Assembly (NCBI GenBank): GCA_052389435.1
Contig: JBQTIB010000103.1
Span: 1-29,051 of the forward strand
DNA from: JBQTKD01 sp052389435
GTDB taxonomy: Bacteria; Actinomycetota; Actinomycetes; Sporichthyales; Sporichthyaceae
Length of the DNA: 29,051 nt
Direction: 5' to 3'
Shown: one piece after another, positions 17,372 to 25,492 of the stretch
How the letters are laid out: every line of letters starts with the position of its first letter
How positions within the stretch are numbered: the stretch's first letter is position 1
The notes under the pieces: generated by a model
What the model saw: the letters and a program-made list of their open reading frames with translations, nothing else
Told to the model about the DNA's origin: nothing
Database searches by the model: none
Position numbers and translations under genes: made by a program

Positions 17372-17802
17372 CCGATCGCCCCGGCGAGTTCGGTGGCCGC
17401 GTGTGGGTCGCCGACGCCGGCCTCGGCGAGCAGTTCTCGCGTCTGGGCGAGGTCCAAGCCCTCGAGATGGCGCAGGGCGTGCGCTGCACGGGCGGCGGGC
17501 AGCAGGCTGGCGAGTTCGTCGGCGCCCGCGTCCGGGCGGGCGTTGCGCAGACCGCGCGCGGTGGTGTTCGAGCCGCCGACGCGCCGTCGGCCTCCGGCCA
17601 GGGCTCGCCGCACCACGCAGGCCCGCAGCCGCGAGTAGTCCCGGGCCCCGTGCGGCATCGTGCGCAGGGCCTGCTCGACGGTCACGCGGGCGATCACCGA
17701 CCGCTGCGGCCCCAGCAGCGGCGACAGGATCGAGTACGCCAGCCGCACCAGGCGTGCCTGGTGCTCGCGGACGAGGACGGGCGTTGCTGCCTTGCCGGTC
17801 AT
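17347..17802 (-). CDS. Small protein resembling a degenerate ECF sigma factor
   Basis: This is a 151-aa protein. VREHQARLVRLAYSIL (about 11-26) looks like the start of sigma region 2 (typically H..LVRLA). LLPAARAAHALRHLEGLDLAQTRELL (about 104-129) resembles sigma region 4 (LP...R....LR.LE.LS..EIA.LL). The expected acidic region 2 core (D..Q..F) and the recognition helix are poorly preserved, so DNA binding is doubtful. Codon third positions are nearly all G/C, consistent with a real gene. ATG 17802 has AGGAAG 11 nt upstream. It overlaps the end of the permease gene on the other strand by 25 bases. It could be a non-canonical regulator or an ECF relic. Confidence 0.65.
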   Translation of the reverse strand: MTGKAATPVLVREHQARLVRLAYSILSPLLGPQRSVIARVTVEQALRTMPHGARDYSRLRACVVRRALAGGRRRVGGSNTTARGLRNARPDAGADELASLLPAARAAHALRHLEGLDLAQTRELLAEAGVGDPHAATELAGAIGQPRNALR

Positions 17803-18059
17803 AGCGGGTACCGCTTCCTACCGGGGCGCCGAGGTGGGGTTCGGAGCACCCCTACTCTGCCGGCGAAGTCCCAGGGTCGCCTCAGGGGGTCACCCGATTT
17901 CGGAGGGTTGCAAAGAAGCCGAAGATGAGTACGAACGGCCGGCCAAGATCGTCCGAACACCCGATGGTCGGTCCCATGGGCGTCGATACCGTGGCGGAAC
18001 GGACTCGTACAGGCGATCGAGTCTGTTGACCGCGGGGCTCGCAGGAGCCGTCGAACGTC
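17803..18059. other. Intergenic, divergent promoter region
   Basis: This stretch lies between the sigma-like gene (minus) and the MMPL gene (plus). No gene, strong repeat or clear promoter hexamer was recognised apart from AGGAG at 18043-18047 before the MMPL start. Confidence 0.3.
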
Positions 18060-20333
18060 GTGTCGCAGGTGGGGGAATTCGTGGAGAAGCTCGCGCACTT
18101 CGTGCTGCGGCACCGGCGGTTGATCGTCGTCGCGTGGCTGCTCGCCATGGTCTTCGGCGGCTTTGCCGCCTCCAAGGCCACCGAACGGCTGACCGTCGAC
18201 TTCTCGCTGCCGGGGCAGCAGGGCTACGAGACGTCCAAAAAGATCCTGGATCTCTACGGCAACGGCGGACCGACCGGCAACCCGCCGGAGATCGTCGTCG
18301 TCACAGCGCCGGAGGGCCAGGACATCACCACGCGCCTCGAGGAGGTGCGCGGCGTGATGGCCAAGATCGTCGCCGAACTTCCGCAGTCCCGCATCGTCGA
18401 CTACTCCTCCTATCCGGACCCGGCCCTGATGACCGCGGACAGGCGGACCGCCTGGGGCTTCGTCTACGGCAAGGAGTTCGAGAGCTTCGCCGACACGCTG
18501 CCGTCCCAGGCCATCTCGCCGATCCTGAAGGCGGAGAACGAGAACAGCGACCTGGACTGGCACGTCACGGGATACAACACCCTCGCCCAGGGCTCCTCGG
18601 AGGAGACCGAGCAGCCGAGCCTGCTCATGGACACCCTGTTCGCCGGCGGCGGCGCGTTGATCGTGCTGCTGATCCTGTTCGCCTCCTTCCTCGCGTTCGT
18701 GCCTTTGCTCATCGCGGCCGTGGCGATTCTCAACACCTTCACGCTGCTGTGGATCACGACGTATCTGATGGACGTCAGCTTCGTCGTGCAGTTCCTCGTC
18801 GGGCTGATCGGTCTCGGCGTCGCCGTGGACTACTCGCTGCTGCTGGTGACCCGATGGCGGGAGGAACGCCACCAGGGCAGGGACAACCACGACGCCGTCG
18901 TGGTCTCCATGAAGCACGCCGGTCACGCAGTGGCGGCCAGCGCCGGCACGGTGGCCATCTCCCTGTGCGCACTGCTCGTCATCCCGGTCCCGCTCCTGCA
19001 GAGCATGGGCATCGGCGGCATGATGATCCCGATCATGAGCACCCTGGTGGTGCTCACCCTCCTGCCCGCCCTGCTCGGCGGCATCGGCCCCAGGGTCGAC
19101 TTCCCGCGCATCCGCAAGGAGGGCAAGCCCTCGCGGTTCTGGTCCGCCTGGGGTCGCGGCGTCGTTCGGCACCGCTGGATCTCCGCCGGCGTCGCGGGCG
19201 CGATCGTCACCGCGCTGTTCGTCCCGATCTTCGGGATGAACATCGGCATGGCCCGCACCGAGTCGTTGACCGCCGGCGGCCCCGCCTACGACGCGCTGAC
19301 CCGCCTCAAGGACGGCGGTGTCGCGAACGGCGTGGTCTCTCCGATGGAGATCCTCGTCCAGGGACCGAACGCGGCCGCCTCCGCACAACAGGTCGTCGAC
19401 GCGGTCAAGGCCGTGCCGGGCGTGGCCAGCGTGCTCGCGCCGGACCTGCCGACCTGGCGCAAGGGCGACGCGATCCTGGTCGACGTCATTCCGAAGAACG
19501 AGACCGTCGACTCCCACGAGGCGGGAGTCGTCGACGACGTGCTCGCCGCCGTGTCCGGCATCCCGGAGGTGCAGGGAATCTCCGGCACCGGTCCGACCAT
19601 CCAGGACTACCTCGAGGCCGTCTACGGGAACTTCCCGCTGACGTTGGCCTTGATTTCGATCGTCACGTTCCTTCTGCTCGTGCGAACGTTCCGCTCGATC
19701 CTGCTGCCGCTCAAGGCGGTGCTGCTGAACATCGTCTCCGTCGGTGCGACCTTCGGCGCCACCGTGCTGTTCTGGCAGAAGGGCTACGGCTCCGACGAGA
19801 TCTTCGGCATCGAGGCGACGGGCGCGGTCACCTTCTGGGTGCCGTTGATGATCTTCGCGTTCCTGTTCGGCCTCTCGATGGACTACGAGGTCTTCATCCT
19901 GAGTCGGATGCGGGAGGAGTACGACCGCACCGGCGACACCAACGCGGCGGTCGTGGAGGGCCTGGCCCGCACCGGCCGCCTGGTCACGGGCGCCGCCCTG
20001 ATCCTGTTCCTGTCGTTCATCGCGCTGGCCGGCTCGCCGGGCACCGAGATCAAGGTCCTGGCCACGGCGCTGGGAGTCGGCATCCTGCTCGACGCCACCG
20101 TCGTGCGCGCACTGCTGGTGCCCGCTCTGGTGTCGCTGTTCGGCAAGTGGAACTGGTGGATGCCGGCCTGGGTCGCCACGGTCCTGTTCATCAAGGAACC
20201 GGTGGCGACGCCGCACCTCATCCCGGCGCAGAGCCACGGGCCGGTCGAAGCGTCGCCGCTGTCGACGGTGCCCCACCAGATGCCCCCGCGAGCGGACGAC
20301 GGGGACTCCATGCCGTCGAAGTATTCGCTGTAG
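18060..20333 (+). CDS. MMPL-family RND transporter
   Basis: This is a 757-aa integral membrane protein with twelve predicted segments in two repeats. FVLRHRRLIVVAWLLAMVFGG is the first. The two MMPL/RND proton-relay signatures are present: GLGVAVDYSLLLVTRWREE and FGLSMDYEVFILSRMREEY. Large extracytoplasmic loops follow TM1 and TM7. Known relatives export lipids or siderophores powered by proton flow; the substrate here is unknown. GTG 18060 has AGGAG 12 nt upstream, while an in-frame GTG at 18081 is the alternative and gives the more usual short N-terminus. It is monocistronic and followed by a strong terminator. Confidence 0.93.
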   Translation: MSQVGEFVEKLAHFVLRHRRLIVVAWLLAMVFGGFAASKATERLTVDFSLPGQQGYETSKKILDLYGNGGPTGNPPEIVVVTAPEGQDITTRLEEVRGVMAKIVAELPQSRIVDYSSYPDPALMTADRRTAWGFVYGKEFESFADTLPSQAISPILKAENENSDLDWHVTGYNTLAQGSSEETEQPSLLMDTLFAGGGALIVLLILFASFLAFVPLLIAAVAILNTFTLLWITTYLMDVSFVVQFLVGLIGLGVAVDYSLLLVTRWREERHQGRDNHDAVVVSMKHAGHAVAASAGTVAISLCALLVIPVPLLQSMGIGGMMIPIMSTLVVLTLLPALLGGIGPRVDFPRIRKEGKPSRFWSAWGRGVVRHRWISAGVAGAIVTALFVPIFGMNIGMARTESLTAGGPAYDALTRLKDGGVANGVVSPMEILVQGPNAAASAQQVVDAVKAVPGVASVLAPDLPTWRKGDAILVDVIPKNETVDSHEAGVVDDVLAAVSGIPEVQGISGTGPTIQDYLEAVYGNFPLTLALISIVTFLLLVRTFRSILLPLKAVLLNIVSVGATFGATVLFWQKGYGSDEIFGIEATGAVTFWVPLMIFAFLFGLSMDYEVFILSRMREEYDRTGDTNAAVVEGLARTGRLVTGAALILFLSFIALAGSPGTEIKVLATALGVGILLDATVVRALLVPALVSLFGKWNWWMPAWVATVLFIKEPVATPHLIPAQSHGPVEASPLSTVPHQMPPRADDGDSMPSKYSL

Positions 20334-20350
20334 AACGGAGCCGAACCGTT

Positions 20351-20397
20351 CGGTTGAGGGAGGCAACTCCCTCAACCGGCGGTTTTCGTTCTTTCTT
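20351..20397 (+). terminator. Rho-independent terminator after the MMPL gene
   Basis: CGGTTGAGGGAG (20351-20362) pairs perfectly over 12 bp with CTCCCTCAACCG (20367-20378) around a GCAA loop. A T-rich tract follows (TTTT, CGTTC, TTTCTT). It lies 17 bases past the stop codon. Confidence 0.92.
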
Positions 20398-20448
20398 AGA
20401 CGGGAAGGGGTTTGGGAAGCCAGACCTCCTCCGTCGAAAGGGAAGCTC

Positions 20449-20778
20449 GTGCACACCCGCAGAAGCGCACCGATCGCAGGCCTGATGGCCGCCGGCTCCC
20501 TGGCAGGCCTCGTCGCCCTCGGCGCGCCCACGGCCCACGCCGCCAACGGCGTCTTCGTCTACACCGGCACCTCCGGTCAGGAGTCGATTCCGTTCCCGGA
20601 CGAGGACAAGTGCTACGCGACCCCGGGTGGCACGGCGGCGATGAACTACAGCGCGGGCGATGCCTACCTCTACACCGACGCCAAGTGCACGATCGGCAAG
20701 GACGCCGGACAGGTCAAGCCGTTCGCCAACAGCGCCGTCGAGTTCGAGGGCGTCAAACTGCGGACCGCAGGCACCTGA
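20449..20778 (+). CDS. Small secreted protein of unknown function
   Basis: This is a 109-aa protein starting at GTG 20449, with AAGGGA about 5 nt upstream. A signal peptide is clear: a positive start (HTRRS), a hydrophobic core (AGLMAAGSLAGLVALGA) and a probable cleavage site after AHA, near residue 31. The mature part is about 78 residues, rich in Gly, Ala, Tyr and Asp. It has two Cys (CYATPG and KCTIG) that could form one disulfide. I recognise no family. It stands alone between the MMPL terminator and a structured non-coding stretch. Confidence 0.85.
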   Translation: MHTRRSAPIAGLMAAGSLAGLVALGAPTAHAANGVFVYTGTSGQESIPFPDEDKCYATPGGTAAMNYSAGDAYLYTDAKCTIGKDAGQVKPFANSAVEFEGVKLRTAGT

Positions 20779-20827
20779 CCCCCCGATTTGGGACAACTGC
20801 AACGTCCGATCTCTACGAGCCTTCGGG

Positions 20828-20931
20828 GTCCGGTGCCAGACTCGGAAGCTGGCAGACACAGCGCCTGTCAACCGGGAAGAGTCCCAAAGCCTGCGTTTGC
20901 GGCCACCCGGGGGTGCCAACCCCCACCGGAC
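20828..20931 (+). ncRNA. Candidate structured RNA (closed multi-hairpin element), family unknown
   Basis: A closing helix GTCCGGT (20828-20834) with ACCGGAC (20925-20931) encloses five consecutive hairpins. They are GCCAG/CTGGC (20835-20853), GACA/TGTC with a 7-nt loop (20855-20869), GGGA/TCCC with a 4-nt loop (20874-20885), GCC-GC/GC-GGC (20889-20903) and GGGGG/CCCCC (20909-20924). The order is nearly continuous, like a cloverleaf with an extra arm. It is not a normal tRNA: there is no U33, no TTCRA T-loop and no linker after the acceptor stem. No coding frame explains it. GC-rich DNA folds readily, so conservation must decide. Confidence 0.3.
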
Positions 20932-20995
20932 TGTCCCTCCCGTCTAGGCGACACGTAGGACGGTTTCCCCTCGTGGGGGACCGGTCGTCGGACCC

Positions 20996-21038
20996 GAAGC
21001 CCCCGTGACGCTTCCCCGGAAGCCGCCACGGGGGCTTC
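20996..21038. terminator. Long hairpin, probable bidirectional terminator
   Basis: GAAGCCCCCGTG (20996-21007) pairs with CACGGGGGCTTC (21027-21038), a 12-bp perfect stem. It encloses a smaller GCTTCC/GGAAGC hairpin. There is no T tract, as is common for actinobacterial terminators. Confidence 0.6.
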
Positions 21039-21073
21039 GCGCTTGCGCGCGCGTCCCTCGGCGGGCAACGCGA

Positions 21074-21099
21074 AGGGGCCCCGCTTGCGCGGGGCCCCT
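21074..21099 (-). terminator. Terminator hairpin downstream of narK
   Basis: AGGGGCCCCGC (21074-21084) and GCGGGGCCCCT (21089-21099) form a perfect 11-bp stem with a 4-nt loop, 20 bases past the narK stop. Confidence 0.7.
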
Positions 21100-21118
21100 G
21101 CGTGGCGTGCGTTGGCGC

Positions 21119-22501
21119 CTACACGCCGGCGAGCTTCTTCTCGCTCGGCCGCAGGTACACATACCAGGTGACCGCGAAGCACAGGCCGTAGAAGATCAGG
21201 AACGACAGGTAGGCGGCGTCGCCCGTCCCGTTGCGCAGGAACGACTCGCGGAAGGCGATGTTCACCAGCACGCCGCCGAACGCGCCGACCGCACCGGCGA
21301 TGCCGATCAGCGCCCCGGCCATGCGGCGAGCGTGTCGATCGGCCGCGACCGTGTCCCCGCCCGCGGCCACGGCGATCTGCGCCTTGGCCCGGAAGATCAT
21401 CGGGATCATCTTGTAGGTCGATCCGTTGCCGACGCCCGAGGTGATGAACAGGCCGATGAAGCCGATCAGGTGCAACGGCAGCGACTCCTGCATCGACGCC
21501 ACCCAGACCAGGGCCGCGAAGCACGCCATGCCGACGAAGTTCCAGAACGTCACCAGGGCTCCGCCGAGCTTGTCGGCGAGGATGCCGCCGAACGGGCGGG
21601 CGATCGAGCCGATGAGCGCGCCGATGAAGGTGATCTCGGCGGCGTCGCGGGCCGTGGGGAACTGGTCGGGGAACTGGGTGAGGAGCACCTGGCCGAAGGC
21701 GAAGCCGAAGCCGATGAACGAGCCGAAGGTGCCGATGTACAGGAAGGACATGATCCAGGTCTGGCGGTCCTTGCAGACCTCCCGCATCGCGCCCTTCTCG
21801 TTGGACGCGCTGGTGATGTTGTCCATGTACAGGGCGGAGAACAGCGCCGAGAGCACGATGAACGGGATGTAGATGCCGACGACGTACTTCGGGTGGCCCA
21901 CACCGGCGGTCGCGAGCACGAGCAGACCGACGATCTGGATCGTTGCGACGCCGAGGTTGCCGCCGGCCGCGTTCAGGCCGAGCGCGCGGCCCTTGAGACG
22001 GGCCGGGTAGAAGACGTTGATGTTCGCCATCGACGAGGCGAAGTTGCCGCCGCCGACGCCGGCGATCGCCGCGAGGATCAGCAGCGTGGAGTAGGAGATG
22101 CCCGGTTCCAGCAGGAAGAAGGTCAGGATCGTCGGCACGAGCAGGACGCTCGCGGAGAAGATCGTCCAGTTCCGCCCGCCGAACTTCGCGACCGCGAAGG
22201 TGTAGGGCAGGCGCAGGAACGAGCCCGCCGCCGCGGCCACGGACACGATCGTGAACTTCTCGGCCGGAGTGATGCCGTACTGCGGTCCGAGGAACAGCAC
22301 GAGCGTGGACCACATGGTCCAGACCGAGAAGCCGATGTGCTCGGAGAAGATCGAGAAGATCAGGTTGCGCTTGGCGATCTTCTTGCCCTTGGTCTCCCAG
22401 AACTCGAGGTCTTCGGGGTCCCACGGGTCGATCCAGTGTGGCCGGGTCTCCGTCGCCGCCGTGGCGGGAGCGGAACCGGAGGTTTCCGCGGCGATGGTCA
22501 T
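21119..22501 (-). CDS. narK: NarK-family nitrate/nitrite MFS transporter
   Basis: This 460-aa major facilitator protein has about twelve membrane segments. It opens with HWIDPWDPEDLEFWETKGKK, a conserved NarK N-terminus, and has FSEHIGFSVWTMWSTLVLFLGP. The nitrate-signature-like segments AGVGGGNFASSMANINVFYP and GALIGIAGAVGAFGGVLVNIAF are in the expected positions. It imports nitrate or exports nitrite across the plasma membrane. ATG 22501 is chosen because GAGGAG lies 7 nt upstream; the frame extends to 22543 without a better signal. No nitrate reductase or nitrogen regulator gene is adjacent, so its partners are elsewhere. Confidence 0.93.
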   Translation of the reverse strand: MTIAAETSGSAPATAATETRPHWIDPWDPEDLEFWETKGKKIAKRNLIFSIFSEHIGFSVWTMWSTLVLFLGPQYGITPAEKFTIVSVAAAAGSFLRLPYTFAVAKFGGRNWTIFSASVLLVPTILTFFLLEPGISYSTLLILAAIAGVGGGNFASSMANINVFYPARLKGRALGLNAAGGNLGVATIQIVGLLVLATAGVGHPKYVVGIYIPFIVLSALFSALYMDNITSASNEKGAMREVCKDRQTWIMSFLYIGTFGSFIGFGFAFGQVLLTQFPDQFPTARDAAEITFIGALIGSIARPFGGILADKLGGALVTFWNFVGMACFAALVWVASMQESLPLHLIGFIGLFITSGVGNGSTYKMIPMIFRAKAQIAVAAGGDTVAADRHARRMAGALIGIAGAVGAFGGVLVNIAFRESFLRNGTGDAAYLSFLIFYGLCFAVTWYVYLRPSEKKLAGV

Positions 22502-22668
22502 CGGGGTGCTCCTCGCGTACGCACGTCGGCCGGTGGCGACCATCCGCGCGGCGACGTCGACGTGGCCCGAGCGGGGTGGCGGTACGCCGACCCTGACGGA
22601 CTCAGAGTCCGGTGGGTGTGTTGCGCAGCGGTGTTGGTCGCGTTACGGCGAGTTCTCCACTTCGCGCA

Positions 22669-22707
22669 CCGGTGGCCCGACCCCCATGTGAGGGATCGGG
22701 CCACCGG
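22669..22707 (-). terminator. Terminator hairpin downstream of ppa
   Basis: CCGGTGGCCCGA (22669-22680) pairs perfectly with TCGGGCCACCGG (22696-22707). The stem starts 13 bases past the ppa stop. There is no T tract. Confidence 0.75.
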
Positions 22708-22720
22708 GAAGCTGGGCACG

Positions 22721-23245
22721 TCAGTGGTCGGAGTGGTCCCCGTGCTCGGCCCTGTCGCGGACGAGACGCTCGCGCGAGGCCTCGATCTCCTTCTCCGCGG
22801 CCTGCCGGTCCACCCAGGTGGCGCCCTCGACGGACTTGCCGGGCTCGAGGTCCTTGTAGACCTCGAAGAAGTGCTGGATCTCGAGGCGCTCGAACTCCGG
22901 GAGGTGGTGAATGTCGCGGATGTGCTCCATGCGCGGGTCGTTGGCCGGGACGCAGAGCACCTTGTCGTCGCCGCCCTTCTCGTCCGTCATGCGGAACATG
23001 CCGACGGCGCGGCAGGCGATCAGGCAGCCCGGGAAGGTCGGCTCCTCGAGCAGCACGAGGGCGTCGAGGGGGTCCCCGTCCTCGCCGAGGGTGTCCTCGA
23101 CGAAGCCGTAGTCGGCCGGGTAGCGCGTCGAGGTGAACAGCATGCGGTCCAGACGGATCCGGCCGCTGACGTGGTCTACCTCGTACTTGTTGCGCTGACC
23201 CTTGGGGATTTCGATGGTGACGTCGAAAACGAGAGGCTCCTGCAC
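22721..23245 (-). CDS. ppa: Inorganic pyrophosphatase
   Basis: This 174-aa class I soluble pyrophosphatase is of the usual bacterial length. It hydrolyses PPi to phosphate with Mg2+. Seen: FDVTIEIPKGQRNKYEVDH, YPADYGFVEDTLGEDGDPLDALV (the family signature with its metal-binding Asp residues) and FFEVYKDLEPGKSV near the C-terminus. The tail HGDHSDH is His/Asp-rich. GTG 23245 has a modest GGGAAG upstream. It is divergent from dacB; in M. tuberculosis ppa and dacB are also adjacent. Confidence 0.97.
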   Translation of the reverse strand: MQEPLVFDVTIEIPKGQRNKYEVDHVSGRIRLDRMLFTSTRYPADYGFVEDTLGEDGDPLDALVLLEEPTFPGCLIACRAVGMFRMTDEKGGDDKVLCVPANDPRMEHIRDIHHLPEFERLEIQHFFEVYKDLEPGKSVEGATWVDRQAAEKEIEASRERLVRDRAEHGDHSDH

Positions 23246-23369
23246 GTGGGAAATCTTCCCACCTCCCGGGCCGGTTCGAGACCACCGTGTTCACCCGTTC
23301 GGCGGCGGCGCGCGGATATCGTCGGTTCGGAAGCGGGGATTGCGAGCAACGTCACGCTGGGGGACACGG

Positions 23370-24800
23370 ATGCGACGGTCGGTCGGGCTGCTGCTGGCGG
23401 CCGTCGTGCTGCTTCCCGCGGCGGCGCCGGACTCGGTGCTCGCCGACACGCTCGCCCCGGGGCCCGGCGCGGCGCCCACCGCCGCGCCCGGCGCCGCGGC
23501 GACCGACGCGCTCTACACGCCGATCGAGCCCGGCGGGGGGCCGCTGCCCACCTCCGCGGAGATCGCCAAGCGGGTGTCCGGGCTGCTCGGCGGGCCCAAC
23601 CTCGGCGGGCGGGTCGGCGCCTCGGTCGTCGACGTCGCCACCGGGGAATCGGTCTACTCCTCGGCGGGAAACCAGGCCTTCACGCCCGCTTCGACGACCA
23701 AGGTCCTCACCGCCGCGGCGGTCCTGTCCACGATCGGGCCGCAGGCGCGGCTGAGCACCCGGGTGGTGGAACTGCCGGCGCCGAGCCTGGCCACGACCGT
23801 TCCCTCCGCCACGCCGGGGGCGAGCGCGCCGCCGCGCACGCTGGTCCTCGTCGGCGGCGGCGACCCGCTGCTGTCCTCGCTTCCGCCGGGTGCCAAGGGC
23901 ATTGCGGACTACCCGAAGCGCGCCCATCTCGCCGACCTCGCCGCCGAGACCGTCGAGGCGATGAAGGCCGCGGGAGTGCGCGAGATCGAACTCGCCTACG
24001 ACGACTTCCTGTTCTCGGGCGAGCGTGCGGCGAAAACCTGGCAGCCCGGCTACACCGTGGACGTCGTCGCGGGCGTCACGGCCCTGTCGGTGGACCAGGG
24101 CCGCGGCACGCCGCTGGGCGGAGGCCGGGTCCTGGACCCGTCCGCGCGCACCGCGGCGATGTTCGCCCAGCAACTGCGCGCCGCGGGGCTCGAGGTCGCC
24201 GGCAAGCCGACCAGGCTGGACGCGCCGGCCGACGCCCGGCCCGTGGCCGCCGTCGAATCCGCGCCGATGTCGGCGATCGTCGAGTACATGCTCGTCGTCA
24301 GCGACAACGACGTGGCCGAGGCGCTTCTGCGACACGTGGCCGTGCACGCCGGCAAGCCCGCGACCTTCGACGCCGGCGCGGCCGCGATGGTCGCGGCGGT
24401 CGCTGCGCTGGGCGTCGACACCGGTGGCCTCGTGGTCTACGACGGCAGCGGGCTGTCCCGCAGCAACCGCATCCCGCCGCGGGTCCTCGCGGCCACGCTC
24501 GCCGCCGGCGGCCGACACGACGCGCTGCGGCCCATGTGGGCCGGCCTCGCCGTCGCAGGCGTGAACGGCACCCTCGGCCTGCACTTCTTCCTTCCCAAGG
24601 CCGTGCCCGCCCGCGGCCTGGCCCGCTGCAAGACCGGCAGCCTCACCGGGGTGGTGTCGCTGGCCTGCATCGTCCCGACGGCGCAGGGACGCCTGCTCGC
24701 CTTCGACGTCGTCGCCGACAACGTGCCCGGAGGGTACGGCCGCGCCACCCGTCAGGTGTTCGAGCGATTCGCAGCGGAACTGCTCGCCTGCGGCTGCTGA
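23370..24800 (+). CDS. dacB: D-alanyl-D-alanine carboxypeptidase/endopeptidase (PBP4, peptidase S13)
   Basis: This 476-aa secreted penicillin-binding protein trims or cross-link-edits peptidoglycan. A signal peptide covers about 1-25 (RRSVGLLLAAVVLLPAAAP), followed by an Ala/Pro-rich linker. The three active-site motifs are present: S108-T-T-K111 (ASTTKVLT), S311-D-N and K421-T-G (CKTGSL). The long insert between the first two motifs, expected for PBP4, is also present. ATG 23370 has GGGGGA upstream and starts the signal peptide; the frame running back to 23202 lacks these features. It ends in a CGC tail. Confidence 0.95.
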   Translation: MRRSVGLLLAAVVLLPAAAPDSVLADTLAPGPGAAPTAAPGAAATDALYTPIEPGGGPLPTSAEIAKRVSGLLGGPNLGGRVGASVVDVATGESVYSSAGNQAFTPASTTKVLTAAAVLSTIGPQARLSTRVVELPAPSLATTVPSATPGASAPPRTLVLVGGGDPLLSSLPPGAKGIADYPKRAHLADLAAETVEAMKAAGVREIELAYDDFLFSGERAAKTWQPGYTVDVVAGVTALSVDQGRGTPLGGGRVLDPSARTAAMFAQQLRAAGLEVAGKPTRLDAPADARPVAAVESAPMSAIVEYMLVVSDNDVAEALLRHVAVHAGKPATFDAGAAAMVAAVAALGVDTGGLVVYDGSGLSRSNRIPPRVLAATLAAGGRHDALRPMWAGLAVAGVNGTLGLHFFLPKAVPARGLARCKTGSLTGVVSLACIVPTAQGRLLAFDVVADNVPGGYGRATRQVFERFAAELLACGC

Positions 24801-24832
24801 ACCTGCCCGAATCGTGAATTTCAGTGGATTGC

Positions 24833-24921
24833 CGGCCAATTCGGAGCGAGAATCCCACCTACGGTCCGACAGTTGGGTAGAAGACAGCCAACCCGACGGC
24901 CCGACCACAGCGAATTGGCCG
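24833..24921. repeat. Inverted repeat framing a 67-nt interior, candidate structured leader
   Basis: CGGCCAATTCG (24833-24843) and CGAATTGGCCG (24911-24921) are perfect 11-bp complements 67 bases apart. Inside, GTTGG (24872-24876) can pair with CCAAC (24888-24892). The region lies between dacB and the next secreted-protein gene and may be a dacB terminator, a leader or an RNA element. Confidence 0.4.
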
Positions 24922-24994
24922 ACAGTACGGAATCGTTGTGGACGAGCCCGGGGCACAATGCGCCGGAGGAATTACTCGCCGCAGGGAGCGGGGC

Positions 24995-25429
24995 ATGGTC
25001 GCCAGGGGACGCGCGCTCGTGCGGACACGCACGTCGCGAACGGTGAAAACCGCAGTGGCTGCGGGCGCACTGGTCGCCGGGTCGCTCACCCTCGGCGCCC
25101 CCGCGCAGGCGGCGACGGGCACCGCATTCTGCTTCGTCTGGTCCACGGGCCCCGCCTACGCGGGCCTTCCGGTGACCCTCGAGCAGTGGGACGGCTTCCG
25201 CTGGGTCGCCACCCGCAGTGCGCTGACCGGCCCGAACGGCTGCGGCACCTTCTACGGCACCCCGGCCGGCGCCGCGCAGCGCGTGAGCGCCGTCTACTGG
25301 GCGCTTCCGAACGTGTGGGGCGGCGGCTGGTACGGCAGCGAACTGTTCTGCGGCGCCACTCCGCGAATGACGGTTCCCGGATGGGGAACCGCTTTCATCG
25401 GCACCGGCGTTGTCATTCGCTGCGCCTGA
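24995..25429 (+). CDS. Small secreted protein of unknown function, four Cys
   Basis: This is a 144-aa protein. ATG 24995 follows GGGAG about 6 nt upstream. The signal peptide has a long Arg-rich n-region (ARGRALVRTRTSRTVK) and a core AVAAGALVAGSLTLGA ending APAQAA. The mature ~100 residues are aromatic and Gly-rich (many Trp, Tyr) with four Cys (AFCFVW, NGCGTF, LFCGA and VIRCA), suggesting two disulfides. I recognise no family. It sits between dacB and the metalloprotease, which are neighbours in mycobacteria, so it appears to be a local insertion. Confidence 0.85.
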   Translation: MVARGRALVRTRTSRTVKTAVAAGALVAGSLTLGAPAQAATGTAFCFVWSTGPAYAGLPVTLEQWDGFRWVATRSALTGPNGCGTFYGTPAGAAQRVSAVYWALPNVWGGGWYGSELFCGATPRMTVPGWGTAFIGTGVVIRCA

Positions 25430-25464
25430 GACTTTCTCGAACTAGCCCGACCGGATCCAGCTCC

Positions 25465-25481
25465 GCCCCGTCGTGCGGGGC
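25465..25481. terminator. Short hairpin downstream of the secreted-protein gene
   Basis: GCCCCG (25465-25470) pairs with CGGGGC (25476-25481) around TCGTG. It lies 35 bases past the stop and may terminate transcription weakly. Confidence 0.4.
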
Positions 25482-25492
25482 CGAATGACGGT

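Larger units (their letters stand above)
20779..21118. other. Non-coding stretch with strong secondary structure
   Basis: This region lies between the secreted protein (plus) and narK (minus). No credible gene was found. It holds the five-hairpin element at 20828-20931 and two further strong hairpins at 20996-21038 and 21074-21099. Confidence 0.5.

Noticed and set aside
17799..20546. 915-codon minus-strand frame opposite the MMPL gene
   Set aside because: The composition is Arg/Gly/Asp-rich antisense; the plus strand has intact MMPL signatures.
20869..20924. Cyclic di-GMP-I (GEMM) riboswitch, suggested by CAAAGCC followed by GGCC
   Set aside because: There is no GNRA tetraloop or receptor and no downstream gene on the same strand; the match is too short.
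20828..20931. tRNA-Leu reading of the structured element (GGCAGACAC resembles a tRNA-Leu D-arm)
   Set aside because: The 7-nt loop has A where U33 is required, the last arm lacks a TTCRA loop, and the acceptor/D-arm linker is absent.
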